64,000 bases of DNA, taken from positions 186,001 through 250,000 of the forward strand of contig CANRLH010000001.1 of the NCBI GenBank assembly GCA_947631455.1, written 5' to 3'. The DNA is from an uncultured Clostridia bacterium. Lineage in GTDB: Bacteria > Bacillota > Clostridia > Oscillospirales > Ruminococcaceae. Below, in pieces: positions 9,122 through 16,960 of this stretch (position 1 is its first letter; every line of letters starts with the position of its first letter). The position numbers and the translations under genes were made by a program. The notes under the pieces are model-generated. The model was not told where the DNA came from and searched no databases. It worked only from the letters and a program-made list of their open reading frames with translations.

Positions 9122-9165
9122 AGGCTTTCGTGAAATCATTTGTGATTTTACGAAAGCCTGTTTTG
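9122..9165. terminator. Bidirectional terminator between convergent genes
   Basis: AGGCTTTCGT...ACGAAAGCCT forms a stem extended inward by GAAATCA/TGATTTT (about 17 bp total), ending at 9159 with GTTTTG after it. It serves the lipoprotein gene and may also end the leftward murA-walJ-rlmH transcript. Confidence 0.8.
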
Positions 9166-9202
9166 TAATAAAAATCCTTAAGCAACAGGAGCTGATATTT
9201 GC

Positions 9203-9685
9203 TTACTTGTGGTACTTTTTGTTGTTTATTATTGTGTAAGCACGGTAGATCTGTTCTATGAGCATTACCCGCGCAAGCTGATGCGGAAATGTCATTTCTG
9301 ACATGGAAAGTCTGTAATCGGATTTATCTTTCACACTTTTTGCCAGACCGTGAGACGACCCTATTATAAAGTTAATAACTGAGGTCCCTCTCAGGGTTAT
9401 TTCACAAAGCTTATCGGCTAAATTTTCAGAGGCCATCTGGCTCCCCTCTATACACAATGAAAAAGTATAGCTTTTTGGCTTTATTAGAGATAAGATCTGC
9501 TTGCCTTCATTTTCGAGGGCAAGCTTTATTTCATTTTGTGAGGGATCTAATGAAACTCTGCTTTCTGCAATCTCTGATACATTTATTCTGCAAAATGTTC
9601 CAAGTCTCTTAACATACTCTGAACAGGCGTCCTTGAGATACTGCTCCTTCAGCTTTCCCACGGTGATAATGTTTATCTGCGTCAT
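9203..9685 (-). CDS. rlmH: 23S rRNA (pseudouridine1915-N3)-methyltransferase RlmH
   Basis: A small SPOUT methyltransferase acting on pseudouridine 1915 in helix 69 of 23S rRNA on assembled 70S ribosomes. The 160-residue length is typical. It begins INIITVGKLKEQYLKDAC, has the cofactor loop IIGSSHGL near 107-114, and ends with the family signature MTFPHQLARVMLIEQIYRAY plus a Tyr-His-Lys tail. Its ATG overlaps the TGA of the upstream metallo-hydrolase gene (ATGA at 9685-9682), indicating translational coupling as the last gene of a murA-walJ-rlmH run. The walJ-rlmH pairing is common in Firmicutes. Confidence 0.95.
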   Translation of the reverse strand: MTQINIITVGKLKEQYLKDACSEYVKRLGTFCRINVSEIAESRVSLDPSQNEIKLALENEGKQILSLIKPKSYTFSLCIEGSQMASENLADKLCEITLRGTSVINFIIGSSHGLAKSVKDKSDYRLSMSEMTFPHQLARVMLIEQIYRAYTIINNKKYHK

Positions 9686-10467
9686 ATTTTCACTGCCTCT
9701 CCCGGCTCGTTAGCCGGCGCCACAAAAAGCTCGTATTCATCCGCATCTATTTCACAAAGCTGAGATAAAACGGTTTGTCTTGCAATGTACGGCGTGTTGT
9801 TTTCCTGACTGAGATGTCCGAGAATTATCCTCTGAGTGCCGTTTCTTATCAAAATCTCAATTTCAGCGGCTGAATTTGCGTTTGAAAGATGCCCTCTGTC
9901 AGAGCGGATCCTTTGCTTAAGCGGATAAGGGTATCTGCCGCTCTCGAGCATTTTATCGTCGTAATTAGCCTCAATAAGACACACTGATGCCGAAAGCAGA
10001 TTTTTATGTACATCTTCAGTTACGTATCCCAGATCCGTACAGGTGACCACGACCTTACCCTCAGGGTTTTTTATCCTAAAGCCATAGCTTTCTCTTGAGT
10101 CGTGGGGAGTTGCAAACGGGTGGACTTCGTAATCACCGACGCAAAAGCTGTCTACATTTTCAAACACGTTTATCACGCTTGTGGTTGAAATAAGATCGCG
10201 GCTTGTCAGAAACTTTGCCGTTTCTATTCCTGTATACACCGGAGTGTGAAATCTTTTGGTGAAATTCAAAAGCCCCTTGATGTGGTCAGAATGCTCGTGA
10301 GAGATGAGTATTCCTTCGACCCGGTCAGGAGCAATTCCGTTTTTTTCAAGAGCCTCTATAAGTCTTTTCATACTGACTCCGGCATCTATTAAAATTCCGC
10401 CCCTCTCGTCTCCTATAAAAGTAGAGTTTCCTGAACTTGAGGAGTATAGCGGATATATTTTTGACAT
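9682..10467 (-). CDS. walJ: WalJ/YycJ-like MBL-fold metallo-hydrolase
   Basis: A 261-residue metallo-beta-lactamase-fold hydrolase. The metal motif HEHSDH lies near 56-61, and further ligands are in VTCTDLG and LGHLSQEN. YYSSSSGNST-like N-termini (here YPLYSSSSGNST) are characteristic of the YycJ/WalJ group, thought to be an exonuclease linked to DNA replication and to the WalK/WalR region in Bacillus; no walRK genes are adjacent here. It overlaps rlmH by four bases and lies 72 bp after murA. The enzyme class is firm; the precise substrate is not readable from sequence. Confidence 0.85.
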   Translation of the reverse strand: MSKIYPLYSSSSGNSTFIGDERGGILIDAGVSMKRLIEALEKNGIAPDRVEGILISHEHSDHIKGLLNFTKRFHTPVYTGIETAKFLTSRDLISTTSVINVFENVDSFCVGDYEVHPFATPHDSRESYGFRIKNPEGKVVVTCTDLGYVTEDVHKNLLSASVCLIEANYDDKMLESGRYPYPLKQRIRSDRGHLSNANSAAEIEILIRNGTQRIILGHLSQENNTPYIARQTVLSQLCEIDADEYELFVAPANEPGEAVKI

Positions 10468-10539
10468 CTGATCACTCTTTCTTCATACAAAAAGGCGGAA
10501 GCACATTAAAGCCCGCCGCCATTTATCATTTTTGTTAAA

Positions 10540-11832
10540 TTATCCTGATATTGCCTGTGCATTTATATCCGGGAAATACCTTTTTACCATATCTCCTCCG
10601 AGGGCACACACCTTTAAATCTATATTCTCATAACCTCTCTCAATATGGAAAATGTCATCAATAACAGTTTCTCCCTCTGCCGCAAGCCCTGCGATAACCA
10701 TTGCTGCTCCTGCTCTGAGGTCGGTTGCCTTTACCGGAGCTCCCACAAGCTTGCCAACACCCTGGATTATTGCTACCTTGCCGTCAACCGAAATGTCTGC
10801 GCCCATACGCCTTAACTCAGCAACGTATCTGAAACGGTTTTCGAAAATGTCATCCGTTACAATGCTGGTTCCGTCCGCAAGCGTGAGCAGTGTTGAAAGC
10901 TGCGGCTGCATATCAGTCGGAAAGCCGGGATGAGGCATCGTTTTTACACTGGTTTTTATAAACTTAGTGCCGGGCTCAACATGCACTCTTACACTTTCGT
11001 CAAACTCCTCAACCGTTACGCCTATCTTGCGAAGCTTAGCCGTAATTGATTCCAAGTGCTTTGGAATTACATTTTTTACAAGCACATCGCCCCGTGTAGC
11101 CGCCGCCATTACCATATAGGTTCCCGCTTCTATCTGATCGGGAATTATAGCATAGGTGATACCCTTAAGTCTGTTTACTCCACGGATCTTTATAACATCT
11201 GTTCCAGCGCCTCTTATATCAGCACCCATTGAGTTTAAAAAGTTTGCAAGATCTACTATATGCGGCTCTTTGGCGGCATTTTCTATAACTGTAAGACCTT
11301 TTGCCTTAACTCCTGCAAAAATTGCGTTTATCGTCGCTCCAACTGTGATAAAGTCGAAATATATCTGTCCGCCGTAAAGCTCATCACACTGTACATGTAC
11401 TACTCCCGCGTGCATATCGTCAGACGCACCCAGTGACTTAAATGCCTTTAAATGCTGATCTATAGGTCTGTCGCCTAAATCACAGCCGCCCGGCATAGGC
11501 ACATACGCTTCGTGAAATCTTCCAAGCAGCGTTCCCAGAAAATAGCTCGAAGCCCTCATGCTTCTTGCCAGATCATATGGAACGACCGGCTCTTTTATTC
11601 CCGCAGTGTCAAAATATACGGTGTTTTTACCCTTTACCTGTACCGTTGCGCCCATTTCTCTGAGGATCTTTAAGCATATCGAGATGTCGCTTATTTCAGG
11701 CACGTTTTCCAAAACGCAAGGTTCGTCACATAAAATGGTTGCCGCAACTATTGCAACAGCTGCGTTTTTCGCGCCGCTTATAACGACCTCGCCCTTTAAG
11801 GGCTTGCCCCCGTTAATAATATACTTATCCAT
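10540..11832 (-). CDS. murA: UDP-N-acetylglucosamine 1-carboxyvinyltransferase MurA
   Basis: Catalyses the first committed step of peptidoglycan synthesis, transferring enolpyruvate from PEP to UDP-GlcNAc in the cytoplasm. The 430-residue sequence starts YIINGGKPLKGEVVISGAKN, whose Lys and Asn bind substrate. The catalytic Cys is present at 117 in PGGCDLGDRP, so it should be fosfomycin-sensitive by this criterion (inference). Other family landmarks are IPDQIEAGTYM, PGFPTDMQPQ and DLRAGAAMVIAG. It is first in a leftward run with walJ and rlmH, behind a good promoter at 11982-12010 and a leader of about 145 nt. Divergent spoIIID lies beyond a 570-bp gap. Confidence 0.96.
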   Translation of the reverse strand: MDKYIINGGKPLKGEVVISGAKNAAVAIVAATILCDEPCVLENVPEISDISICLKILREMGATVQVKGKNTVYFDTAGIKEPVVPYDLARSMRASSYFLGTLLGRFHEAYVPMPGGCDLGDRPIDQHLKAFKSLGASDDMHAGVVHVQCDELYGGQIYFDFITVGATINAIFAGVKAKGLTVIENAAKEPHIVDLANFLNSMGADIRGAGTDVIKIRGVNRLKGITYAIIPDQIEAGTYMVMAAATRGDVLVKNVIPKHLESITAKLRKIGVTVEEFDESVRVHVEPGTKFIKTSVKTMPHPGFPTDMQPQLSTLLTLADGTSIVTDDIFENRFRYVAELRRMGADISVDGKVAIIQGVGKLVGAPVKATDLRAGAAMVIAGLAAEGETVIDDIFHIERGYENIDLKVCALGGDMVKRYFPDINAQAISG

Positions 11833-12404
11833 TATTATGCCCCTTATAATTCATTTTGTTGTCTTTGTCTTTTTTGCTCGAAACTTTTTACACTGCACAA
11901 AAAAATAACAGCTTACAAATTCGGTTGTTGTAAGCAAACGTACTTGTCACAAAATCTGATTTTACTCACTGTAACAGTACTATTATACCTCATATTAAGG
12001 ACAAAATCAATTATACAGGAAAATTTCTACAAATTAAATAGAAATATGCAAAATACAAAATGGTATTTTTAAAAACTTTTCCCGAACAATGTCCAAAACT
12101 GAGTTTGATAGGGGTTTTACAACAATATGTTGTGTCATTCTCTTTATATTACACATTATATTTTATCACATAATATCCATAAAATCAAGGCATTTTGTAA
12201 ATTTTGTATTATATTTTGTTAATTTTACTAATTATGACGAATTATTTGAATGGCAAAGACACTTCATTATTGTTCTTAAAATCAAGGCCTGAAATCAAAA
12301 CTGCTTTCAGTTTTACAAATAATTTTTACATTTATGCCCTTGTTCTATAAATAACTATATACGCATATACTTTACAAAAAGAGTAAGGGGAGAGTGCGTT
12401 ACAT
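11833..12404. other. Intergenic region between divergent murA and spoIIID
   Basis: This 572-bp AT-rich region carries the leftward murA promoter (11982-12010) and the leader regions of both genes. Near 12290-12320 a 6-bp hairpin CTGAAA/TTTCAG is followed by TTTTAC. A 67-codon ORF at 12089-12292 has no ribosome site and a low-complexity, hydrophobic translation; I do not accept it. CATATACT at 12364-12371 resembles a sigma-E -10 element, which would fit spoIIID, but no convincing -35 partner was found. Confidence 0.5.
11982..12010 (-). promoter_or_regulatory. Sigma-A promoter for murA-walJ-rlmH
   Basis: On the minus strand TTGATT (12010-12005) and TATAAT (11987-11982) are separated by 17 bp, about 150 bp upstream of the murA start. 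Confidence 0.75.
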
Positions 12405-12668
12405 ATGAATTTGTCAGATGACACCAGATGCGTGCTGCTCGGCGAATATATAGTCGATCATAAGGCAACAGTTCGCGCTTGTGCTAAGGAATTCGGAATA
12501 AGTAAAAGTACCGTACATAAAGACGTTTCCGTAAAACTGAAAAAGGTTAATCCTTCATTGTATCTAAAAGTAAAGGAGATCTTGCAGATAAATAAGAATG
12601 AGCGCCATATCAGAGGCGGTCAGGCCACAAAGCTTAAATATGCGAATAAGTCAGCAGTTAATACTTAA
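12405..12668 (+). CDS. spoIIID: Sporulation transcriptional regulator SpoIIID
   Basis: A mother-cell-specific DNA-binding regulator of the sporulation cascade, acting after sigma-E. The 87-residue length and sequence match the family: LLGEYIVDHKATVRACAKEF followed by the helix-turn-helix GISKSTVHKDV and a basic C-terminal helix (NERHIRGGQATKLKY). AAGGGGAGAG precedes the ATG. Its presence says the lineage is, or descends from, endospore formers. In Bacillus subtilis murAA, spoIID, spoIIQ and spoIIID are close together; here only murA and spoIIID remain adjacent, and divergent. Confidence 0.95.
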   Translation: MNLSDDTRCVLLGEYIVDHKATVRACAKEFGISKSTVHKDVSVKLKKVNPSLYLKVKEILQINKNERHIRGGQATKLKYANKSAVNT

Positions 12669-12673
12669 AACTT

Positions 12674-12717
12674 AAACCGCAGGGAAATGATAATCTTCCC
12701 TGCGGTTTACCGTTTTT
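12674..12717. terminator. Terminator between convergent spoIIID and GH5-dockerin genes
   Basis: A perfect 13-bp stem (12674-12686 with 12696-12708, AAACCGCAGGGAA arms) is followed by ACCGTTTTT on the plus strand and AAGTTTT on the minus strand. It may act in both directions. Confidence 0.85.
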
Positions 12718-12744
12718 ACAATGTCTATTATGTTTTTTATTATA

Positions 12745-14430
12745 CTACTTCCATAACGAAGCTGTGCCAACCGCATGCGCATTGATCATTCCGACATCTA
12801 ATGTAGTTATCGTGCCGTCTCCCGATACATCTGCCACATAAAAATCATAGTCTGTAAGCGATGTGTTTCCTACTGCGTGTTGGTTCGCTGTGCCCGTGTC
12901 GGCTGTGGTTATTTCTCCGTCGTTGTTTAAATCTCCGTAATATTTAAGCTCAGGATCAAGCGCTATATCCGCCTTATCAGCGCTTATCTCATAGCTTCTG
13001 GGAGCACAGTTTTCCATGCTGAAGGTTACGACGCAGTTTTCACCCTCTTTAAGTGAAACGGAGTATTCTCCGCTAACAGTGTCACCCGTATATACACTTT
13101 TACCGTCAACAGTAACCTCTATATGTACCGGCGTTGCTGGATCGGCATTCGCGACCGTTACAGTACCTAAAACCAAAGAGCTTTCCGGCTCGGTAGGATC
13201 TTCGTGATTTTTAATTTTTTCCGATACGGTTTTTATAACCTCTGCATTACTGGTACTCTTTATCTTGCAGTTGTTCCTATCATAAAAATCGTTTGGCGTA
13301 TCCCATAAAACGGGGACAAATCCGTAGTCCGTGATAAGATCAAGCATTGTTTTTAAAGCCTCTGAGCTATCTGTGATTGCTGCATCTTTGGCAAAATTAC
13401 TTCTCGGATATGATGATGTAGTTTCTCCGATAAACACGGGTATTCCTTTTTCGGTAAATGCTTTTTTAAGCTTTTCACACTGGTCTATGCTGTAACTCAT
13501 CCACCTGTCTCCGCCTATCAGATTTGACCAGTACATTGAGTTGTCAACATAGTGAACCGATACCATAAGCTTGTTTTGCGCTTCGTCCTGAGGTATCTTA
13601 AACGCAGACGAGGTCGTGTTGTCAATGTTTGTCCAGTATCCTGAGACTATAAGGATTCGCTCTGAATTGTTTGACCCGGTCGATCTGACAGCGTTCACAA
13701 AAGTTTGATTTAAAGTATTTGTCCACTCATACGCGGTATCTTTCGGAAGGTCAATAACTCCTTTGTTGGGGTCGGTTTTATCTTTAAGGGGGCCTCCGCC
13801 CAGATATTCGTTAAAGCCTTCAAATATCAGAAAATCTGAATAGCCTTTAAAATATTCCGCTATTTGTTTCCAAATAACCGATATTGTTTTAGAACATCCC
13901 TCAAGGTCAAGATTCATATCAGCCGTATACCGACGAATAAGGAACTCATCGTAATGATGCATATTTATTACTACATACATATCGTTGTCACGGCAGTAAT
14001 CTACTATCTCTTTCACACGAGCTATATAATCTTTGTTAATAGTAAATGTTCCGTCGTTTTTCATCATATTTCCCCAGAAAACCGGAATTCTGACAGTATT
14101 AAAGCCGGCAGCCTTTATGCCGTCGATCATGTCGTGAGTGGTAGTGGGAGCACCCCAGCATTTTTCATATTCGTCAGGAGTATCTTTACCGATGGTTTGT
14201 GCGCCTGAATCAATATTAGAAATATCAAGCCAGTACGCCTCCATTGTATTACCAAGGTTTAGTCCTAACCCCATTTCACTTGCGGCGTCATTTGCTGTAA
14301 AGTTTTCTCTCATTACTCCGTTGTCTGATGAGTTGTTTGTTGACGTGCTTTCAGCCGATGCGGATATGCACAGCAAAACAGTGCTGACCATACAAAACGC
14401 TGTTAGCAGGCTGATGATTCTTTTCTTCAT
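12745..14430 (-). CDS. Secreted GH5 endoglucanase with C-terminal type I dockerin
   Basis: Predicted cellulosome component. The 561-residue precursor has a signal peptide (about 1-26, ending SASA). The GH5 barrel (about 50-410) has LGLNLGNTMEA, GFNTVRIPVFWG, the acid/base Glu 208 in FEGFNE, and the nucleophile Glu 336 in VFIGET; it resembles subfamily 4 endoglucanases. Residues 418-495 form a beta-sandwich-like linker domain. The dockerin (499-561) has two calcium-loop repeats, DLNNDGEITTAD and DVSGDGTITTLD, each followed by an AHAVG-type helix. The dockerin implies cohesin-bearing scaffoldins elsewhere in the genome. A strong own promoter lies at 14462-14490. Substrate (cellulose, xyloglucan or mixed-linkage glucan) is not determined. 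Confidence 0.92.
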   Translation of the reverse strand: MKKRIISLLTAFCMVSTVLLCISASAESTSTNNSSDNGVMRENFTANDAASEMGLGLNLGNTMEAYWLDISNIDSGAQTIGKDTPDEYEKCWGAPTTTHDMIDGIKAAGFNTVRIPVFWGNMMKNDGTFTINKDYIARVKEIVDYCRDNDMYVVINMHHYDEFLIRRYTADMNLDLEGCSKTISVIWKQIAEYFKGYSDFLIFEGFNEYLGGGPLKDKTDPNKGVIDLPKDTAYEWTNTLNQTFVNAVRSTGSNNSERILIVSGYWTNIDNTTSSAFKIPQDEAQNKLMVSVHYVDNSMYWSNLIGGDRWMSYSIDQCEKLKKAFTEKGIPVFIGETTSSYPRSNFAKDAAITDSSEALKTMLDLITDYGFVPVLWDTPNDFYDRNNCKIKSTSNAEVIKTVSEKIKNHEDPTEPESSLVLGTVTVANADPATPVHIEVTVDGKSVYTGDTVSGEYSVSLKEGENCVVTFSMENCAPRSYEISADKADIALDPELKYYGDLNNDGEITTADTGTANQHAVGNTSLTDYDFYVADVSGDGTITTLDVGMINAHAVGTASLWK

Positions 14431-14461
14431 AATAAATTCCTCCCGAAGTTTATTTATCTAT

Positions 14462-14490
14462 ATTTTATCCTGCAAAATGCTTTTTGTCAA
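14462..14490 (-). promoter_or_regulatory. Sigma-A promoter for GH5-dockerin gene
   Basis: On the minus strand a perfect TTGACA (14490-14485) and TAAAAT (14467-14462) have a 17-bp spacer. The start codon is about 30 bp downstream with GGGAGG before it. Confidence 0.8.
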
Positions 14491-14544
14491 CGGTGTCTGA
14501 CTATAATTATATAAACTGCCCAAAAAAGGAATCTTTCTGTTGTG

Positions 14545-14597
14545 CAAAAAGTATAATCCGTTGCCTGAAATAATTTGAAGTTATTCAGACAACGGAT
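14545..14597 (-). terminator. Terminator after the Gx transporter gene
   Basis: ATCCGTTG and CAACGGAT arms (14556-14563 and 14590-14597), extended inward by CTGAA/TTCAG and TAA/TTA, make a long stem. On the minus strand TATACTTTTT follows. Confidence 0.75.
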
Positions 14598-14608
14598 TTT
14601 CTTCTCTG

Positions 14609-15118
14609 TTATTGTAAGAATTTTCTCCTGATAATTTGTCCCAGTCGATTGTCAAGGATCTGCGCAGTTATCCCTGTAAACGCTCCTGTGATTATCGCCG
14701 ATAGCATAAGCATCGGCAGATAGTAAAGTGAGCTTAAGTTTTCTATTAAGATCGCCGCAGCTGTAAGCTGTCCGAGATTGTGAAAAACAGCTCCGCAAAC
14801 AGAAATCGCCCATATCAGCTTTTTTGGCAAAAACGAAATAAGCACGCTCATTACGGCAAAAGCGAATACTGAGCCGAATAAAGAGAACATAAAGCTTACC
14901 AATGTTCCGCTTATAAGAGAGGTCACAGATACTCTCAAAAATAAAATCAAGGCGGTGTAACCTTTGCCTAGGTACATAAGAGAAATAAGCGTTACGATAT
15001 TTGAAAGCCCCGGCTTTACACCGGGAATACCGATCGGTGGTATAAAGCTTTCAAGCGTATAAATTGCAATGGACAAAGCCAAAAGCATCGATGAAAGACA
15101 GAATTTTTTTATGTTCAT
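14609..15118 (-). CDS. Gx transporter family membrane protein (heptaprenyl diphosphate synthase component I-like)
   Basis: A 169-residue integral membrane protein with about five hydrophobic segments. The conserved stretch IPPIGIPGVKPGLSNIVTL and the phrase FHNLGQLTAA are hallmarks of the Gx transporter family, historically named heptaprenyl diphosphate synthase component I and related to ECF substrate-binding (S) components. It lies 8 bp after the NusG-II protein gene, a pairing seen widely in Firmicutes genomes and often near flavin-linked electron transfer genes. The transported molecule is unknown. Its relation to the ECF genes at 19253-22863 is speculative. Confidence 0.8.
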   Translation of the reverse strand: MNIKKFCLSSMLLALSIAIYTLESFIPPIGIPGVKPGLSNIVTLISLMYLGKGYTALILFLRVSVTSLISGTLVSFMFSLFGSVFAFAVMSVLISFLPKKLIWAISVCGAVFHNLGQLTAAAILIENLSSLYYLPMLMLSAIITGAFTGITAQILDNRLGQIIRRKFLQ

Positions 15119-15126
15119 ACTGACTC

Positions 15127-15492
15127 CTATACTGAAGCATCTGCCGGGCCGTCATTTTCTATTTTTACCGTGAGGCTGTGAGGAGCGCATATTATCGCAG
15201 AGCCGGCAGAGCTTTTTTTGCCTGAATTTACGCAGATCTGATTCTTGCAGTCTGCACTTTTGACATATACTTCGCCGTTTTTTACCTCTATTTCGTTGTA
15301 GCCCTCGTCAAGCTCAATGCGCTTGGTTTCGTTTTCTGACAGCTTCATTGTGTAGATAAGCTTGTCCTTGTAAAAAATAAGCACATCTGTACCTGTATTA
15401 AGCTCCGTTAGTACAATTGCTGCTATACTTATCGCAGCAACCGCGCTAAAAAGCCCTATCCAGAATTTGCTGTTATTAAAAATCGTTCTCAC
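15127..15492 (-). CDS. NusG domain II-containing membrane-anchored protein
   Basis: A small protein with one N-terminal membrane segment (FWIGLFSAVAAISIAAIVL) and an extracytoplasmic NusG-II-like beta domain. It carries DCKNQICVNSG and IICAPHSL, the Cys pattern typical of this family. A GTG at 15555 would add 21 residues, but TTGACG and TATTAT lie inside that extension with an 18-bp spacer, so I prefer the GTG at 15492; the ribosome site there is weak and the start remains uncertain. It precedes the Gx transporter gene, its usual partner. Biochemical role unknown. Confidence 0.75.
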   Translation of the reverse strand: MRTIFNNSKFWIGLFSAVAAISIAAIVLTELNTGTDVLIFYKDKLIYTMKLSENETKRIELDEGYNEIEVKNGEVYVKSADCKNQICVNSGKKSSAGSAIICAPHSLTVKIENDGPADASV

Positions 15493-15513
15493 CGCCTGTT
15501 GGTTTCTAAAATA

Positions 15514-15543
15514 ATAATAACACCTTATCGGCTTTTGCGTCAA
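15514..15543 (-). promoter_or_regulatory. Probable promoter for NusG-II/Gx pair
   Basis: On the minus strand TTGACG (15543-15538) and TATTAT (15519-15514), spacer 18 bp. It is back-to-back with the ruvC promoter. Confidence 0.55.
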
Positions 15544-15584
15544 GAGGGAAGACACCGGGCGCGGCTTTATCTTAATTCAAAACC

Positions 15585-15613
15585 TTGATTTTTTGCCTTT
15601 GCTATGCTATAAT
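15585..15613 (+). promoter_or_regulatory. Extended -10 promoter for the ruvC run
   Basis: TTGATT (15585-15590), 17-bp spacer, TATAAT (15608-15613) preceded by TGC, an extended -10. It is the only clear promoter found before the long rightward run to 28056. Confidence 0.8.
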
Positions 15614-15653
15614 ATAATATGTATGTATTTATGATCGATAAGAGGGTGATCAT

Positions 15654-16154
15654 TTGCGTATAATCGGGGTCGATCCCGGATATGCCATTGTCGGATTCGG
15701 AATACTCGACTATGACAAAAACAGGTTCAAGATAGTGGATTTCGGCGCGATAACGACTGACGCAAAAACGCCTTTTGACCTGAGACTGAAAACAATATAC
15801 GACGATATGTGTGAGATACTTGACACCTATAAACCCGATGAAATGGGAATTGAAAAGCTGTTTTTCAATACCAACCAAAAGACGGGAATAGATGTCGCAC
15901 AGGCAAGGGGAGTTACGTTGCTTGCCGCAGTGCAGAGGGGTATCGGAATAAGCGAATACACTCCGCTTCAGGTCAAGCAGTCGGTGGTGGGATATGGCAG
16001 AGCCGAGAAAAAACAGGTTCAGGAGCTTACACGGTCTATTCTGGGGCTTGCGCAGGTGCCAAAGCCTGATGATACCGCAGACGCGCTGGCGATCGCCATT
16101 ACTCACGGGCACTCATCGTTTAACACATTAAAGAATCTGGAGAAAATTTTATGA
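15654..16154 (+). CDS. ruvC: Crossover junction endodeoxyribonuclease RuvC
   Basis: Resolves Holliday junctions by paired nicks, working with RuvAB in recombination repair. The 166-residue protein has the acidic catalytic set: Asp 7 in IGVDPGYAIVG, Glu 67 in MGIEKLFF, and Asp 140 and Asp 143 in PDDTADALAIA. The start is a TTG preceded by GAGGGTGA; no in-frame ATG fits. Its stop overlaps the ruvA ATG (ATGA at 16151-16154), so the two are translationally coupled. Confidence 0.96.
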   Translation: MRIIGVDPGYAIVGFGILDYDKNRFKIVDFGAITTDAKTPFDLRLKTIYDDMCEILDTYKPDEMGIEKLFFNTNQKTGIDVAQARGVTLLAAVQRGIGISEYTPLQVKQSVVGYGRAEKKQVQELTRSILGLAQVPKPDDTADALAIAITHGHSSFNTLKNLEKIL

Positions 16155-16753
16155 TTTACAGTATAAGAGGAAAAATTACTTACATAGGCGGAGATTTTGT
16201 CGTTATCGAGTGCGCGGGAATAGGCTATATGGTAAACACCACGCTAACGACGATCGGCGACATAAGCTCAAATCACGATGAGGTCACACTTTACGCTCAC
16301 CTTTCGGTAAGGGAGGACGGCATATCGCTCTTCGGGTTTTCTACATGTGATGAGTTAAAGGCATTTGAGCTTTTGATATCGGTTTCGGGAGTGGGGCCTA
16401 AGGCGGGGCTTGCGATACTCTCTGCAATGACTCCTCAGAGCTTTGCGGTTGCGGTCGCCGCCGGGGACGCAAAGGCATTTACTAAGGCAAAAGGCGTCGG
16501 CCCGAAAGCCGCGCAGAAAATAATTATTGAGCTAAAGGACAAGGTCTCTAAGGAAACCGAGCTTCTGGGAGAGGCTTCATCTGCTGATTTTTCTACAGAT
16601 GGAATGCCTGATGCCAAAGAGGCTGTTCTGGCCCTGACTGCACTGGGATATTCGCAGTCAGAGGCGGCAAGCGCCGTTGCAAGGCTTGATAAAGCTCTGC
16701 CGGTGGAAGAACTCATAAAGGGGGCGCTCAAGCTCCTTGCGCAGGGCATGTGA
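16151..16753 (+). CDS. ruvA: Holliday junction branch migration protein RuvA
   Basis: Binds four-way junctions as a tetramer and loads the RuvB motor. The 200-residue sequence has the N-terminal OB fold (MIYSIRGKITYIGGDFVVIE, then LYAHLSVREDGISLFGF), tandem helix-hairpin-helix motifs (ISVSGVGPKAGLAIL and AKGVGPKAAQKIIIELKDK) and the C-terminal domain that contacts RuvB (DAKEAVLALTALGYS). It overlaps ruvC by four bases. ruvB is not next, as it often is, but 4.2 kb downstream inside the ECF transporter cluster. Confidence 0.96.
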   Translation: MIYSIRGKITYIGGDFVVIECAGIGYMVNTTLTTIGDISSNHDEVTLYAHLSVREDGISLFGFSTCDELKAFELLISVSGVGPKAGLAILSAMTPQSFAVAVAAGDAKAFTKAKGVGPKAAQKIIIELKDKVSKETELLGEASSADFSTDGMPDAKEAVLALTALGYSQSEAASAVARLDKALPVEELIKGALKLLAQGM

Positions 16754-16960
16754 CCACGACTTTATGTCACCGACTTTTCGGTGCCGGGTTTAATATCAGT
16801 CTTTGGGTGGGATGTGTTTTTTGCTGGACCGCTAAGGGGCTAACGAACCGGTGGCTTATTATCGGCCGGGAAATACCCAATATTGAAAGAGTTGACAGTG
16901 CACGTGCATTTGTAGCCGGTAATAATGAAATATAGATAAAACAAGAAAGGAAATGACAAA

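Noticed and set aside
12089-12292. 67-codon ORF in the murA-spoIIID gap
   Set aside because: No ribosome site, AT-driven hydrophobic translation, and it lies within leader and promoter sequence of real genes.
16770-16785. Hairpin CACCGA/TCGGTG after ruvA as a terminator
   Set aside because: No T-run follows and the glmM gene has no visible promoter, so termination here is not supported.
16892-16926. TTGACA at 16892 as a promoter for glmM
   Set aside because: The nearest -10-like sequence (TAATAA at 16920) is 22 bp away; spacing is wrong.
16750-16935. 61-codon ORF between ruvA and glmM
   Set aside because: It begins inside the ruvA stop region without a ribosome site and matches nothing; the 207-bp gap shows only small hairpins.
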